The position numbers and the translations under genes are program-made. Shown piece after piece: positions 18,066-26,514 of a stretch of DNA of 36,694 nucleotides. Under the pieces are notes generated by a model. That model searched no databases and had not been told where the DNA came from. It saw only the letters and a list, made by a program, of their open reading frames with translations. Numbering within the stretch: the stretch's first letter is position 1; each line of letters starts with the position of its first letter. This DNA is from Falsiroseomonas sp. Lineage in GTDB: Bacteria; Pseudomonadota; Alphaproteobacteria; Acetobacterales; Acetobacteraceae. The stretch is from the NCBI RefSeq assembly GCF_030695085.1, contig NZ_JAUYTS010000062.1, positions 1 to 36,694 on the forward strand. Direction: 5' to 3'.

Positions 18066-19741
18066 GGCGCAATCCGATACAGCGTGAGGGCGACACGGCG
18101 GCCGCGTGAATAGTTGAAGCCGGAGACGGTGCCATGCCCGGCCACCGCCAGGCCGCGGGTGGCGGCATCCGCCTGGAAGCGGGCCAGGTCCCGGTCGCCC
18201 ACCGCCACCAGCCGCCCCGGCTCGCCGGCCAGGAAATCCACCGCCGCGGCGGCGTCGCGCAGCAGCCGGATTTCCCCGCCCATCGCGAACAGCAGCGATG
18301 GCTCATGGTAGCCGACCACGCCGAAGCGGTCATCCGGCAGACCGGGCGCGGCAAGGCGCACCGCCTCGGCGAGCCGCGGCGAGATCCAGGGCGCCTCGAG
18401 CCGCGGCAGCACCAGGCCAAGCGCCACAGCCTGCAACGGCACCGCCAGCAGCACGGCGAGCAGCGCGGCGCGTGCCGGGGCGCCTTCCCGCAGCATCCGC
18501 AGCAGGCCCCAGGCGAAGATCGCCGCCGCCGGCAGGCCGAGCAGCGACAGCGGGTCCACCGCCCCATCCGCCAGCACCGGCAGCACGGCGGACGCCACGC
18601 CAAGCCCGATCGCGGTGGCGATGGCGCCCGCCGTCGCCAGCAGCGCCAGCCAGCGCGGCGGCGCCCGGCGCAGCGGGTCCAGCGCCCAGGCGGCGGCCAG
18701 CAGCATCAGGGCCGGGTAGGTCGGCATCACGTAATGCGGCAGCTTGGTGGTCACCGCCTCGAACATCAGCCAAGCGGGAATCGCCCAGGCGAGCAGGTAG
18801 CGCGTGCCCGGCTGCAGCCGGTCCGCCCAGACGCCCGGCGCCGCGCGCAGCACCAGGAAGGCGGCGGGGAAGGCGGCGATGCCGAAGCTCAGCAGGTAAT
18901 AGCCGGGCGGGCCCCAATGGTTCTCATCGGCGCCGCCGACCTTGCTCAGCATGTCGCCGCCCAGCGCCTCGGTCAGGAAACGGCCTTCCGTCGCGATGGT
19001 GACCGCGATGAACCAGGGGGCGGCGGCCAGCACCATCAGCGGCACGCCCCAGGCCGGCCGCAGCGCGCGCAACCAGGGGGCGCCGGCGGTCCAGGCGCGA
19101 TCGGCCATGGCCAAGGTGAGTGCGGCGAGCGCCGCGACAAGCGGCCCGATCGGACCCTTCAGCAGAATGGACACGCCCAGCACCAGCCAGAAGGCCGCAG
19201 CCGCCCCGGCGCCGAAGCCGCCCGGCCGCACATAGGCCCGCCCCATCAGCCCCATGGCGACGACGATGGTGCCGAGCAGCGCCGCATCGGTCTTGGCGAT
19301 ATGGGTCTCGACGCCCAGCACGAAGCAGCCCGCCAGCATCACCGCGCCGAGGAAGGCCGCCCTGCGCCCGACCAGCGCCCGCCCGAGCTGCGCGGTCGCC
19401 AGCACCGCCAGCAGGGCGCCGGCCAAGGACGGGATGCGATAGGCCCAGATGTCGTCGCGGTCGCCGATCCGCAGCGCCTCCACCACCCGCACCGATCCGG
19501 CCTGGAGCCAGTGGATGCCGGCGGGTTTCTTGTTGCGCTCGACCTCGCCGAAGCGGATGCGGACCAGGTCGCCGGTCTCGACCATCTGCCGGCTGGCCTG
19601 GGCGAAGCGGCTTTCGTCGCGGTCGCCGGCGGGGATGCTGAAGAAGCCCGGCAGCCACAGCAGCAGGCACAGCAGCGCAAGCCAGGGAAGCGGGCGCCGC
19701 GTCTCCGGCAGCCGGTCGAGAAAATCGCGAAGCGCCTGCAT
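18062..19741 (-). CDS. ArnT-like phospholipid-carrier-dependent glycosyltransferase (PMT/GT83-type)
   Basis: 559 aa. A GT-C enzyme that uses an undecaprenyl-phosphate-linked sugar on the periplasmic side. The first TM is followed by the catalytic-loop motif PAGDRDESRFAQASRQM with the acidic pair seen in ArnT/PMT proteins, then NKKPAGIHWLQA and AKTDAALLG. About 11-12 further TM helices follow, with the loop TTKLPHYVMPTYPALMLL, a strong ArnT-like signature. The C-terminal domain is periplasmic (VVGYHEPSLLFAMGGE). The start at 19741 begins the first TM. arnA/B/C/D genes are not in the window, so the donor sugar is unknown. It is coupled to dedA. Confidence 0.88.
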   Translation of the reverse strand: MQALRDFLDRLPETRRPLPWLALLCLLLWLPGFFSIPAGDRDESRFAQASRQMVETGDLVRIRFGEVERNKKPAGIHWLQAGSVRVVEALRIGDRDDIWAYRIPSLAGALLAVLATAQLGRALVGRRAAFLGAVMLAGCFVLGVETHIAKTDAALLGTIVVAMGLMGRAYVRPGGFGAGAAAAFWLVLGVSILLKGPIGPLVAALAALTLAMADRAWTAGAPWLRALRPAWGVPLMVLAAAPWFIAVTIATEGRFLTEALGGDMLSKVGGADENHWGPPGYYLLSFGIAAFPAAFLVLRAAPGVWADRLQPGTRYLLAWAIPAWLMFEAVTTKLPHYVMPTYPALMLLAAAWALDPLRRAPPRWLALLATAGAIATAIGLGVASAVLPVLADGAVDPLSLLGLPAAAIFAWGLLRMLREGAPARAALLAVLLAVPLQAVALGLVLPRLEAPWISPRLAEAVRLAAPGLPDDRFGVVGYHEPSLLFAMGGEIRLLRDAAAAVDFLAGEPGRLVAVGDRDLARFQADAATRGLAVAGHGTVSGFNYSRGRRVALTLYRIAP

Positions 19742-19790
19742 GCGCGCGGCCCTAGCATGGCGCGCGGCAGGCGGCCATAAACCCCACCAC

Positions 19791-21113
19791 ATGCCCCCCA
19801 CAAATCCCCCGGACGCCGCCACCAGGCGGGTCGCCAAGCCCCCGAATGCCCGCGCCAACCGCGGCGCGCCGCCACCCGGCACACGGTCTGCCGCGCTGCT
19901 GCTGCTCGCCGCCGTGTTCGACCGCCGCCGCCCGCTGGAGGAGGCGCTGGACCAGCTTCCGGCCGCGATCGAGCCGCGCGACCGCGCCGCGGCGCATCGC
20001 CTGGCCGCCGCCGTGCTGCGCCATGCCGGCAGCCTGGATGCGGTGCTGGAGCCGCATCTGCGGCGCGAACCGCCACCCGTGGTGCGTGCCGCGCTGCGCA
20101 TGGGGGCGGCGGAGCTTCTGGTGCTCGGCACGCCGGCCCATGCGGCGGTGGCCGCCACCGTCGCCGTGGTGCCGCGGCCCTTTGCCGGGCTGGTGAACGC
20201 CGTGCTGCGCAAGGTCGCGACCGAGGGCGCCGAAATCTACGAGGGGCTGGACCGGGAAAGGCTGGATACGCCGCCCTGGCTCTGGTCCGCCTGGCACGCC
20301 GCCTATGGGCCGGGGGGCGTGCGCGCCATCGCCCGCGCGCATCAATCCGCCGCGCCGCTGGATCTGACGCTCGCCCCCGGCGCCACCCCGCCCGAAGGCG
20401 CGATCGAACTCCCCACCGGGTCCTGGCGCCTGCCCGAGGGCACCCGCGTGACGGATCTCCCCGGCCTGGCGGAGGGGGCCTTCTGGGTGCAGGACGCCGC
20501 CGCCGCCCTGCCCGCCCGCCTGCTGGCGGTGAAGCCGGGCGAGCGCGTGGCGGATCTGTGCGCCGCGCCCGGCGGCAAGACCGCGCAGCTCGCAACCGCC
20601 GGCGGCGTGGTGACGGCGGTGGAGCGCGACCCCAAGCGCGCCGCGCGGCTGCGGGAGAATCTGGCCCGCCTCAAGCTGTCCGTCACCGTGGAGGAAGCCG
20701 ATGCGGCGCACTGGATGCCGGCGGAGGCCGGTTTCGACGCCGTGCTGCTGGATGCCCCCTGTTCCGCCACCGGCATCATCCGCCGCCACCCGGACATCCC
20801 GCATCTGAAGCGGCCGAAGGATGTGGTGGCGCTGGTCGAAGCGCAGGCGCGGCTGCTGGCGCAGGCGGCGAAGCTGCTGCGCCCCGGCGGGCGGCTGGTG
20901 CTCACCACCTGCTCGCTGCAGCCGGAGGAGGGGGAGGCGCATCTGGCGCGCGCCGCCGCGCTCGGCCTGGTGCCGGACCCGATCGCACCGACCGAATTGC
21001 CCGGGCTGCGCACCGCGCTGGTGCGCGGCGGCACGCTGCGGACCCGGCCGGACATGTGGCCGGAGCTGGGCGGCATCGACGGGTTCTTCGCCGCACGCTT
21101 CCGGCGCGCATAG
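19791..21113 (+). CDS. rsmB: 16S rRNA (cytosine-967-C5)-methyltransferase RsmB
   Basis: 440 aa. RsmB methylates C967 of 16S rRNA. An N-terminal NusB-like helical domain (about 30-150, with AALLLLAAVFDRRRPLEEAL and FAGLVNAVLRK) precedes a linker and a Rossmann methyltransferase domain. That domain holds SAM motif DLCAAPGGKTAQL (about 255), ERDPKRAARLREN, DAPCSATGIIRRHPDI (C324) and TTCSLQPEEGE with the catalytic C374. The first 30 residues are a low-complexity, basic extension that may be over-long, but the ATG at 19791 is the best start. It is divergent from the ArnT-like gene across 49 bases. Confidence 0.94.
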   Translation: MPPTNPPDAATRRVAKPPNARANRGAPPPGTRSAALLLLAAVFDRRRPLEEALDQLPAAIEPRDRAAAHRLAAAVLRHAGSLDAVLEPHLRREPPPVVRAALRMGAAELLVLGTPAHAAVAATVAVVPRPFAGLVNAVLRKVATEGAEIYEGLDRERLDTPPWLWSAWHAAYGPGGVRAIARAHQSAAPLDLTLAPGATPPEGAIELPTGSWRLPEGTRVTDLPGLAEGAFWVQDAAAALPARLLAVKPGERVADLCAAPGGKTAQLATAGGVVTAVERDPKRAARLRENLARLKLSVTVEEADAAHWMPAEAGFDAVLLDAPCSATGIIRRHPDIPHLKRPKDVVALVEAQARLLAQAAKLLRPGGRLVLTTCSLQPEEGEAHLARAAALGLVPDPIAPTELPGLRTALVRGGTLRTRPDMWPELGGIDGFFAARFRRA

Positions 21114-21175
21114 CAGGACCTTCCATCACCCACGCCCCAGTCTTGGCGCGGGAGATAGACGTGCTACTTATCCTG

Positions 21176-21181
21176 TATAAT
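21176..21181 (+). promoter_or_regulatory. Perfect TATAAT -10 element before the Lrp-type regulator gene
   Basis: A consensus TATAAT lies 19 bases before the ATG at 21200, in an AT-rich patch (CTACTTATCCTGTATAATCG). No good -35 hexamer is found at 16-18 bp spacing, so an activator or a weak -35 may be involved. The short distance to the start implies a very short leader. Autoregulation, common in the Lrp family, could act here. Confidence 0.5.
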
Positions 21182-21199
21182 CGGGATGAACGACACATC

Positions 21200-21667
21200 A
21201 TGGCTGCCGCCGAGCTGGACCGTATCGACCGCGAGATCCTGCGCCTGATCATGCAGGATTCATCCCGTTCCCTGGCGGAGATCGCGCAGGAGGTGGGGCT
21301 GACGCCAACCCCCTGCTGGAAGCGCATCCGCCGGATGGAGGAAGCCGGCGTCATCACCGGCCGCGTCGCGCTGGTCGATCCCGCCCGGGTCGGCCTGCCG
21401 ATTTCGGTCTTCGTCGCGGTGGAAACCGGCGACCATTCCGGCGACTGGATCGCCCGCTTCGCGGATGCCGTCGCCAGCCTGCCGGAGATCGTGGAATGCT
21501 GGCGGCTCGGCGGCGATGTGGACTACCTGTTGCGCGTCGTGGTGCCAGACATGGCCGGCTACGATGCCTTCTACCGCCGCTTCGTCGCCGCCGTGCCGTC
21601 GCTGCGCAAGGTCACCGGCCGCTTCGCCATGGAACGGGTGAAAAGCACCACGGCGCTGCCGATCTGA
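21200..21667 (+). CDS. Lrp/AsnC family transcriptional regulator
   Basis: 155 aa, the usual length. The N-terminal winged helix-turn-helix (LDRIDREILRLIMQDSSRSLAEIAQEVGL, then TPTPCWKRIRRMEEAGVI) is followed by the C-terminal RAM/AsnC effector domain (ISVFVAVETG, VVECWRLGGDVDYLLRVVVPD-type motif, FAMERVKSTTALPI). These are textbook Lrp-family features. The regulated pathway is not clear from the context; neighbours are rsmB and a small membrane protein. The start at 21200 begins the HTH and follows a TATAAT box. Confidence 0.93.
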   Translation: MAAAELDRIDREILRLIMQDSSRSLAEIAQEVGLTPTPCWKRIRRMEEAGVITGRVALVDPARVGLPISVFVAVETGDHSGDWIARFADAVASLPEIVECWRLGGDVDYLLRVVVPDMAGYDAFYRRFVAAVPSLRKVTGRFAMERVKSTTALPI

Positions 21668-21703
21668 CCCCGATCTGACCATGATCTGGCTGGGGGCGGT
21701 TCA

Positions 21704-21934
21704 ATGCGGCGGCAGGACTGGCTGATCCTCGCGGTGCTGCTGGTCGCGGCGCTGTGGTTCGGCTGGCCGCGCATCCAGCAGATGCCCATCATCCGGTATC
21801 TGCACGGCGAATGTTCCACGCCGCGCAACTGCCCCGCCCCGGGCCTCCCGGCCGAGGGTGCACCCTGGCGCGAGCCGCCCCCCGGGCGCCTGCCGCCTGA
21901 GCGGGAACCGGGACCGACCCTGCGACGTACATAG
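21704..21934 (+). CDS. Hypothetical small single-span membrane protein
   Basis: 76 aa of unknown function. One TM helix (WLILAVLLVAALWFGWPRI, residues 6-24) is followed by a proline-rich, probably periplasmic segment with two cysteines (HGECSTPRNCPAPG) that could form a disulfide, and a tail of PPGRLPPER type. It starts 36 bases after the Lrp gene on the same strand, with GGGGG and a GGCGG near the ATG as weak ribosome binding candidates. Short length makes the call less sure, but codon use matches the neighbours. Confidence 0.55.
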   Translation: MRRQDWLILAVLLVAALWFGWPRIQQMPIIRYLHGECSTPRNCPAPGLPAEGAPWREPPPGRLPPEREPGPTLRRT

Positions 21935-21982
21935 CGCCAGGGGCTGACTCCAGGCGAAAGCGCGGCCGGGCGGCGTTGAACC

Positions 21983-22003
21983 CTCCCGTTATTGCGACGG
22001 GGG
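21983..22003. terminator. Small hairpin in the rpe leader
   Basis: CTCCCGT-like bases at 21983-21989 pair with ACGGGGG at 21997-22003 (one G-T wobble). A G/C palindrome, CCCCCGGGGG at 22010-22019, follows in the same 111-base space before rpe (21935-22045). It may end the transcript of the preceding small gene or form an rpe leader structure. No T-tract is present. Confidence 0.35.
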
Positions 22004-22045
22004 CCGGTTCCCCCGGGGGGCGGCGAAGGCTAGAACCGCTGGGAC

Positions 22046-22714
22046 ATGTCCGCACCCATCCGCATCGCCCCGTCCCTGCTCGCCGCCGATTTCACCCGGC
22101 TCGGCCAGGAAGTCGCCGCCATCGAGGCCGCAGGCGCCGATTGGCTGCATCTCGACATCATGGATGGGCATTTCGTGCCCAACATCTCCTTCGGCCCCGG
22201 GCTGGTGAAGGCGCTGCGGAAATCCTCCGCCCTGTTCTTCGACGTGCATCTGATGATCGCGCCGGCCGATCCCTACCTCGCCGCCTTCGCGGAAGCGGGC
22301 GCCGACCTGATCAGCCTGCATCCGGAGGCCGGGCCGCATCTGCACCGCTCGCTGCAGACCATCCGCGCACTCGGCAAGCAGGCCGGCGTGGTGCTGAACC
22401 CCGGCACGCCGCTGGAGGCCGTGGCCCCGGTGATCGAGCTGTGCGACCTGGTGCTGGTGATGTCGGTGAACCCCGGCTTCGGCGGGCAATCCTTCATCCG
22501 CAGCCAGATCGCCAGGATCGCGGCGCTGCGGGCGATGATCGACGCGACGGGCCGGCCGATCGCGCTGCAGGTGGATGGGGGCGTCACCGCCGCCACGGCG
22601 CCGGATTGCCTCGCCGCCGGGGCGGATGTGCTGGTCGCCGGCACCGCCGTCTTCGGCACGTCGGACTACGCAGCTGCAATCGCGGCGCTGCGCGGAGGAG
22701 GGAACGCCAAATGA
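22046..22714 (+). CDS. rpe: Ribulose-phosphate 3-epimerase
   Basis: 222 aa, normal length. Rpe interconverts ribulose-5-phosphate and xylulose-5-phosphate in the pentose phosphate pathway (or the Calvin cycle where present). The TIM-barrel signatures are all visible: IAPSLLAADFTRLGQEV, LHLDIMDGHFVPNISFGP with metal-binding His/Asp residues, FDVHLMI, LVMSVNPGFGGQSF and LQVDGGVTAATAP. The ATG begins directly before the conserved APSLLAADF. The stop overlaps the next gene's ATG (ATGA), coupling it to the heparinase-like protein. Confidence 0.96.
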   Translation: MSAPIRIAPSLLAADFTRLGQEVAAIEAAGADWLHLDIMDGHFVPNISFGPGLVKALRKSSALFFDVHLMIAPADPYLAAFAEAGADLISLHPEAGPHLHRSLQTIRALGKQAGVVLNPGTPLEAVAPVIELCDLVLVMSVNPGFGGQSFIRSQIARIAALRAMIDATGRPIALQVDGGVTAATAPDCLAAGADVLVAGTAVFGTSDYAAAIAALRGGGNAK

Positions 22715-24396
22715 TCGGGGGGGTCCTGCGCGGCGCACGCCGCATCATCGCCAACCTCAAGCCGATCAAGGTGCCGGACGGCCCGGCCCGGTCCTTCCGC
22801 GACCTCTGGCCCGGCGATGCCGCGCGCGGCGCGCGCCTGCTGCGCGGTGAATTCGAGGCCTTCGGCACCACCCGCCCGCTGCGCCCGCAGGATGGCGAGG
22901 AAGCCCCCGCCCGCCCCGATTGGAGCCCCGCCCAACCCGGCGGCAGCCAGACCTGGTACGCCGCCGCCCATGCCTTCGCCTGGCTGCGCGACCTGCGCGC
23001 GCTGGGCACCGATGCGGCGCGGCTGCGCGGCCGGGCGCTGACGGCGGATTGGCTGGCGCATGGCGCGCATGACCCGCTCGCGGATGCGCCGGACGTGGCC
23101 GGTGCGCGGATTTCCGCCTGGCTCGGCCATTGGGATTTCCTGGCCGCGACGGCGGAGGACGGGCTGCGCCGCCAGCTGATGCAGCGGCTGGCGCAGGATA
23201 CCCGCGGCGTGGTCGCCGGCCTGCCGGCGGAGGCCGCGCATCGCGGCGCGCTGGTCGCACTCAAGGGCGGCATGGCCGGCGCGGTAGCGCTGGAGGAGGA
23301 AACCTGGCTGGCCCGCTGCGTCCGCTTCCTGCCGCAGGAGCTGGAACGGCAGTTCCGCCCGGATGGCGGCCATGTGGAACGCAGCCCCGGCGTGCAGCTT
23401 GCCGCCGTGCAGGATCTGATCGAGATCCGCAACCTGCTGCATGGTGCAGGCGTGGAGGCGCCGCCCCAGCTCGCCACCACGCTGGACCGCGCCGCGCCGG
23501 CGCTGCGGATGATGCGCCATGCGGATGGCGGCCTCGCGCTGTTCAACGGCACGCGCGACGAACAGGCCGCCTTCATCGACCTGGTGCTGACCCAGGGCCA
23601 GTCGCGCGGCCGGGCGCCGATGCAATTGCCGGATACCGGCTTCCACCGCCTGGCCGCCAGCCGCACTCTGGTGGTGATGGATTGCGGCGCCCCCGCCCCG
23701 GCCCGGCGCGAGGCCAACCCCGGCGGCCTGCCGCGCGGCGCCGACCGCAACGCTCATGCGGGCACGCTGGCGTTTGAGATGTCCGCCGGGCGGGAAAGGC
23801 TGATCGTCAACTGCGGCGCGGCGCCTGCCGCCGAGAGCGAATGGCGCGATGCGCTGCGCGCCACCGCGGCGCATTCCACCCTGGTGCTGGCGGATACCAA
23901 TTCCTCCGAACTCAGGCCGGAGGGCCTCGGCCGGCGGGTCGAGACGGTCACCACCGATCGCTTCGAGGAAGACGGCAAGCTGTGGCTGGACGCGACGCAT
24001 GATGGCTGGCTGCGGCAATTCGGCCTGCGCCACCGGCGCCGCCTGTTCCTGTCCGATTCCGGCGACAGCCTGATCGGGGAGGATCTGCTGGAAGGCGCCA
24101 AGGATGTGTCGGTGCCCGGCTTCACCGTGCGCTTCCACCTGCACCCCGCCGTCTCCGCCAGCCTGCAACAGGATGAACAGGGCGCGCTGCTGCGCCTGCC
24201 CTCCGGCGCCGGCTGGCGGCTGCGCGTCGGCAAGGATATTCGCGTGGCGATCGAGGAGAGCATCTATCTGGGCGGCGAGCCGCGCCGCAGCCAGCAGGTG
24301 GCGCTGCATAGCGGGGCCGGCGCCACGGCGCTGCAATGGGCCCTTTCCCGCATCAGCGCGACCGCCCCGGCAGCGCCAGAGCCGCAGCCGGAGTAA
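22711..24396 (+). CDS. Heparinase II/III family protein
   Basis: 561 aa. The N-terminal half is helical and tryptophan-rich (SQTWYAAAHAFAWLRDLRAL, ISAWLGHWDFLA), resembling the alpha-toroid of heparinase II/III-like lyases, with LPQELERQFRPDGGHVERSP in the middle. From about 340 on, the beta-sandwich Hepar_II_III domain is recognisable (NAHAGTLAFEMSAGRERLIVNCG, TAAHSTLVLADTNSSE, GEDLLEG). No signal peptide or TM segment is seen, so it may be cytoplasmic, unlike secreted lyases. The substrate is unknown. It overlaps rpe by four bases; rpe-heparinase-purH is a gene order I remember from Alphaproteobacteria. Confidence 0.88.
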   Translation: MIGGVLRGARRIIANLKPIKVPDGPARSFRDLWPGDAARGARLLRGEFEAFGTTRPLRPQDGEEAPARPDWSPAQPGGSQTWYAAAHAFAWLRDLRALGTDAARLRGRALTADWLAHGAHDPLADAPDVAGARISAWLGHWDFLAATAEDGLRRQLMQRLAQDTRGVVAGLPAEAAHRGALVALKGGMAGAVALEEETWLARCVRFLPQELERQFRPDGGHVERSPGVQLAAVQDLIEIRNLLHGAGVEAPPQLATTLDRAAPALRMMRHADGGLALFNGTRDEQAAFIDLVLTQGQSRGRAPMQLPDTGFHRLAASRTLVVMDCGAPAPARREANPGGLPRGADRNAHAGTLAFEMSAGRERLIVNCGAAPAAESEWRDALRATAAHSTLVLADTNSSELRPEGLGRRVETVTTDRFEEDGKLWLDATHDGWLRQFGLRHRRRLFLSDSGDSLIGEDLLEGAKDVSVPGFTVRFHLHPAVSASLQQDEQGALLRLPSGAGWRLRVGKDIRVAIEESIYLGGEPRRSQQVALHSGAGATALQWALSRISATAPAAPEPQPE

Positions 24397-24412
24397 TGCC
24401 TGGCTGGGCTGG

Positions 24413-25561
24413 ATGCGGGTTGAACCTCGCACCGTGAAGATCCTCGAAGTCACCAATGTGGACTTCGCGCTGCTGCACTTCATCCTGCCGCTGATGCGCG
24501 GGCTGCGGGATCGCGGGCATGAGGTGGTAGGCGTCTGCGCCGAAGGGCCGCTGCTGGAAGGGCCGCGGGCGGAGGGCTTCCGGGTGGTGCCGGTGGCGCT
24601 CGCCCGCAGCCTGCACCCTTGGCGACAGGCCCGTGCCCTGGCGGAACTGGTGGCCGTGATGCGGGCGGAAAAGCCCGACATGGTGCACGCCCACATGCCG
24701 ATCAGCGGGCTGCTGGCGCGCACCGCCGCGCGCATCGCCGGCGTGCCGCGCATCGCCTATACCTGCCACGGCTTCCTGTTCAACCAGCCCGGCCCCTGGT
24801 GGCGCGGCCGCCTGGCGCTCGGCCTGGAACGCGCCGCCGGACGGATCACCCAGACCTACCTGACCGTCAGCGCGGAGGAGGCCGAGGATGCCAGGCGGCT
24901 GCGCATCCACCCCAACCCCGTCGCCGTGCTGAACGGCCGCGACCCTACCCGCTTCCGCCCGGACCCCGCCGCCCGCGCCCGCCTGCGCGCGGAGATGGGC
25001 GTGGCGGAGGGGGATTGCGTGGTGGTCGCCATCTCCCGCCTGGTTCGCCACAAGGGTTTTTGTGAGTTGCTCGCAGCGATGGCGGAGACGCCGCCGAACT
25101 GCGTGCTTTGGGTGGCCGGGAACCGGCTGGCCAGCGACCATGGGGAGGATCTGACGCCGCATTTCCAGCGCGCCGCCGCAATCCTCGGCCGGCGGCTGGT
25201 GATGCTGGGCTACCGCACCGATGTGCCGGCGGTGCTGGCGGCGGCGGATGTCTTCACCCTGCCCTCGCATTTCGAGGGGCTGCCGATGTCGATCATCGAG
25301 GCGATGCTGACCGGCCTGCCGGTGGTCGCCACCGACATCCGCGGCCCGCGCGAACAGGTGGTGCCGGGCGAGACCGGCCTGCTGGTGCCGCCGATGCAGG
25401 TGACGCCCCTGGCGCAGGCGTTGCGGCAATTGGCCGAGGATACCGGGCTGCGCCGCAGCATGGGCGAGGCCGGCCGGGCGCGCGGGCTGGAGCGCTTCGA
25501 TGAGGTGAAGGTTCTGCGCCACACCATGGAACTTCTCGAATCCGGCGCAACTTCCGCCTGA
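24413..25561 (+). CDS. Family GT4 glycosyltransferase
   Basis: 382 aa. A GT-B fold retaining glycosyltransferase. The N-terminal domain starts VKILEVTNVDFALLHFILPLMRGL and has DMVHAHMPISGLLARTAA and YTCHGFLFN. The C-terminal domain shows VVAISRLVRHKGFCELL, VMLGYRTDVPAVLAAADVF and the donor-binding motif LPSHFEGLPMSIIEAMLTG, with the EX7E-like glutamates. It is most like polysaccharide or LPS glycosyltransferases such as capsule enzymes; the sugar is unknown. The ATG at 24413 is chosen; a GTG at 24434 directly before KILEVTN is an alternative. It follows the heparinase-like gene by 16 bases. Confidence 0.9.
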   Translation: MRVEPRTVKILEVTNVDFALLHFILPLMRGLRDRGHEVVGVCAEGPLLEGPRAEGFRVVPVALARSLHPWRQARALAELVAVMRAEKPDMVHAHMPISGLLARTAARIAGVPRIAYTCHGFLFNQPGPWWRGRLALGLERAAGRITQTYLTVSAEEAEDARRLRIHPNPVAVLNGRDPTRFRPDPAARARLRAEMGVAEGDCVVVAISRLVRHKGFCELLAAMAETPPNCVLWVAGNRLASDHGEDLTPHFQRAAAILGRRLVMLGYRTDVPAVLAAADVFTLPSHFEGLPMSIIEAMLTGLPVVATDIRGPREQVVPGETGLLVPPMQVTPLAQALRQLAEDTGLRRSMGEAGRARGLERFDEVKVLRHTMELLESGATSA

Positions 25562-25610
25562 ACTTCAACCACTTCCGGGCGTTGGGCGCGGCGTCACCGG
25601 AGTAAGAAAA

Positions 25611-26486
25611 ATGTCGCAGACCGTCGTCGCCACCACAGACAAGCTGCCCTCCCGCGTCTCATGGGGCGCCATCCTCTCCGGCGGCCTCGTCGCCGTGACG
25701 GTAGGGGCCATGTTCAACATCCTGGGCGTCGCCATCGGCGCCGGGACCATCGAGCCCACGATCCCCGGCGAGACGCCGGATGCGAGCACCTTCGGCATCG
25801 CCGGCGCGGCCTGGCTGATGGTCTCGAACCTGCTCGGCCTGGCCGCCGGCGGCTATGTCGCGGCCCGTCTGTCGGGCACGGCGGATGATACGGATGGCGT
25901 GCTGCACGGCCTGTCCGTCTGGGCCATCGCCTTCCTGATCTCGGCCGTGCTGCTGGGCAATGTCGCGGCCGGCACGGCACGGGGCGTCGGCGCCCTGGTG
26001 CAGGGCGCGGCCAGCACCGCAACCTCCGCCGCGGCGGAAGCCATGCCGCAGGCCGGCAACCTGACCTTCGATCCGGAAGCGCTGGCGGAACGGCTGCAAT
26101 CCAGCCTGCAGGGCGGCGGCGACCCGGCCACCATGACGGAAGACCAGCGCCGGGCCGAGATGACGCGGCTGGTGGCCGAGCGCGCCCGCAGTGGCGCCTT
26201 CACCCCCGAGGCACGCGACCGGCTGACCGCGCTGGCCGCCGTCGAGTTCGGCATTCCGCAGGACCAGGCGGCGCAGCGCATCGCGGAGCTGGAGGCCGAG
26301 GCGACGCAGGTGACGCAGCGTGCGGAGACCGAGGCGCGGCGGGCAGCCGAGGCGACGGCGCAGGCCGCGTCGATCGGCGCCTACTGGATCTTCGCGACGC
26401 TGCTGCTGGGTGCGGCCGCGGCCGTGATCGGGGCCAAGGTCGGCACCCGGAAGACGCTTCTGCTGGCCAGCCGCCGCTACGGCTGA
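25611..26486 (+). CDS. PhnA-like/uncharacterised alphaproteobacterial membrane protein
   Basis: 291 aa. The N-terminal half has three hydrophobic segments (WGAILSGGLVAVTVGAMFNILGVAIGAG-like, AAWLMVSNLLGLAAGGYVAARLSG, LSVWAIAFLISAVLLGNVAAGTA). A central charged, Glu/Ala/Arg-rich helical region (about 155-245) contains the DPATMTEDQRRAEMTRLV pattern. A last TM segment lies at about 250-272. I recognise it as the family often labelled PhnA-like in Methylobacterium and relatives; a link to phosphonate metabolism is not supported. Function unknown; an envelope stress or scaffold role is possible. A GAGTAAG-type site precedes the ATG. Confidence 0.75.
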   Translation: MSQTVVATTDKLPSRVSWGAILSGGLVAVTVGAMFNILGVAIGAGTIEPTIPGETPDASTFGIAGAAWLMVSNLLGLAAGGYVAARLSGTADDTDGVLHGLSVWAIAFLISAVLLGNVAAGTARGVGALVQGAASTATSAAAEAMPQAGNLTFDPEALAERLQSSLQGGGDPATMTEDQRRAEMTRLVAERARSGAFTPEARDRLTALAAVEFGIPQDQAAQRIAELEAEATQVTQRAETEARRAAEATAQAASIGAYWIFATLLLGAAAAVIGAKVGTRKTLLLASRRYG

Positions 26487-26514
26487 CGCCTGAAGGGGTC
26501 CTGCGTGGCGGGCT

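Noticed and set aside
18134..19780. A 548-codon plus-strand frame antisense to the ArnT-like gene
   Set aside because: Composition is Gln/Arg/His/Gly-rich without membrane segments or motifs, a codon shadow.
25611..26486. Phosphonate metabolism gene (phnA)
   Set aside because: The PhnA-like label is only a name used for this membrane family; no PhnA zinc-ribbon or phosphonate gene is present.
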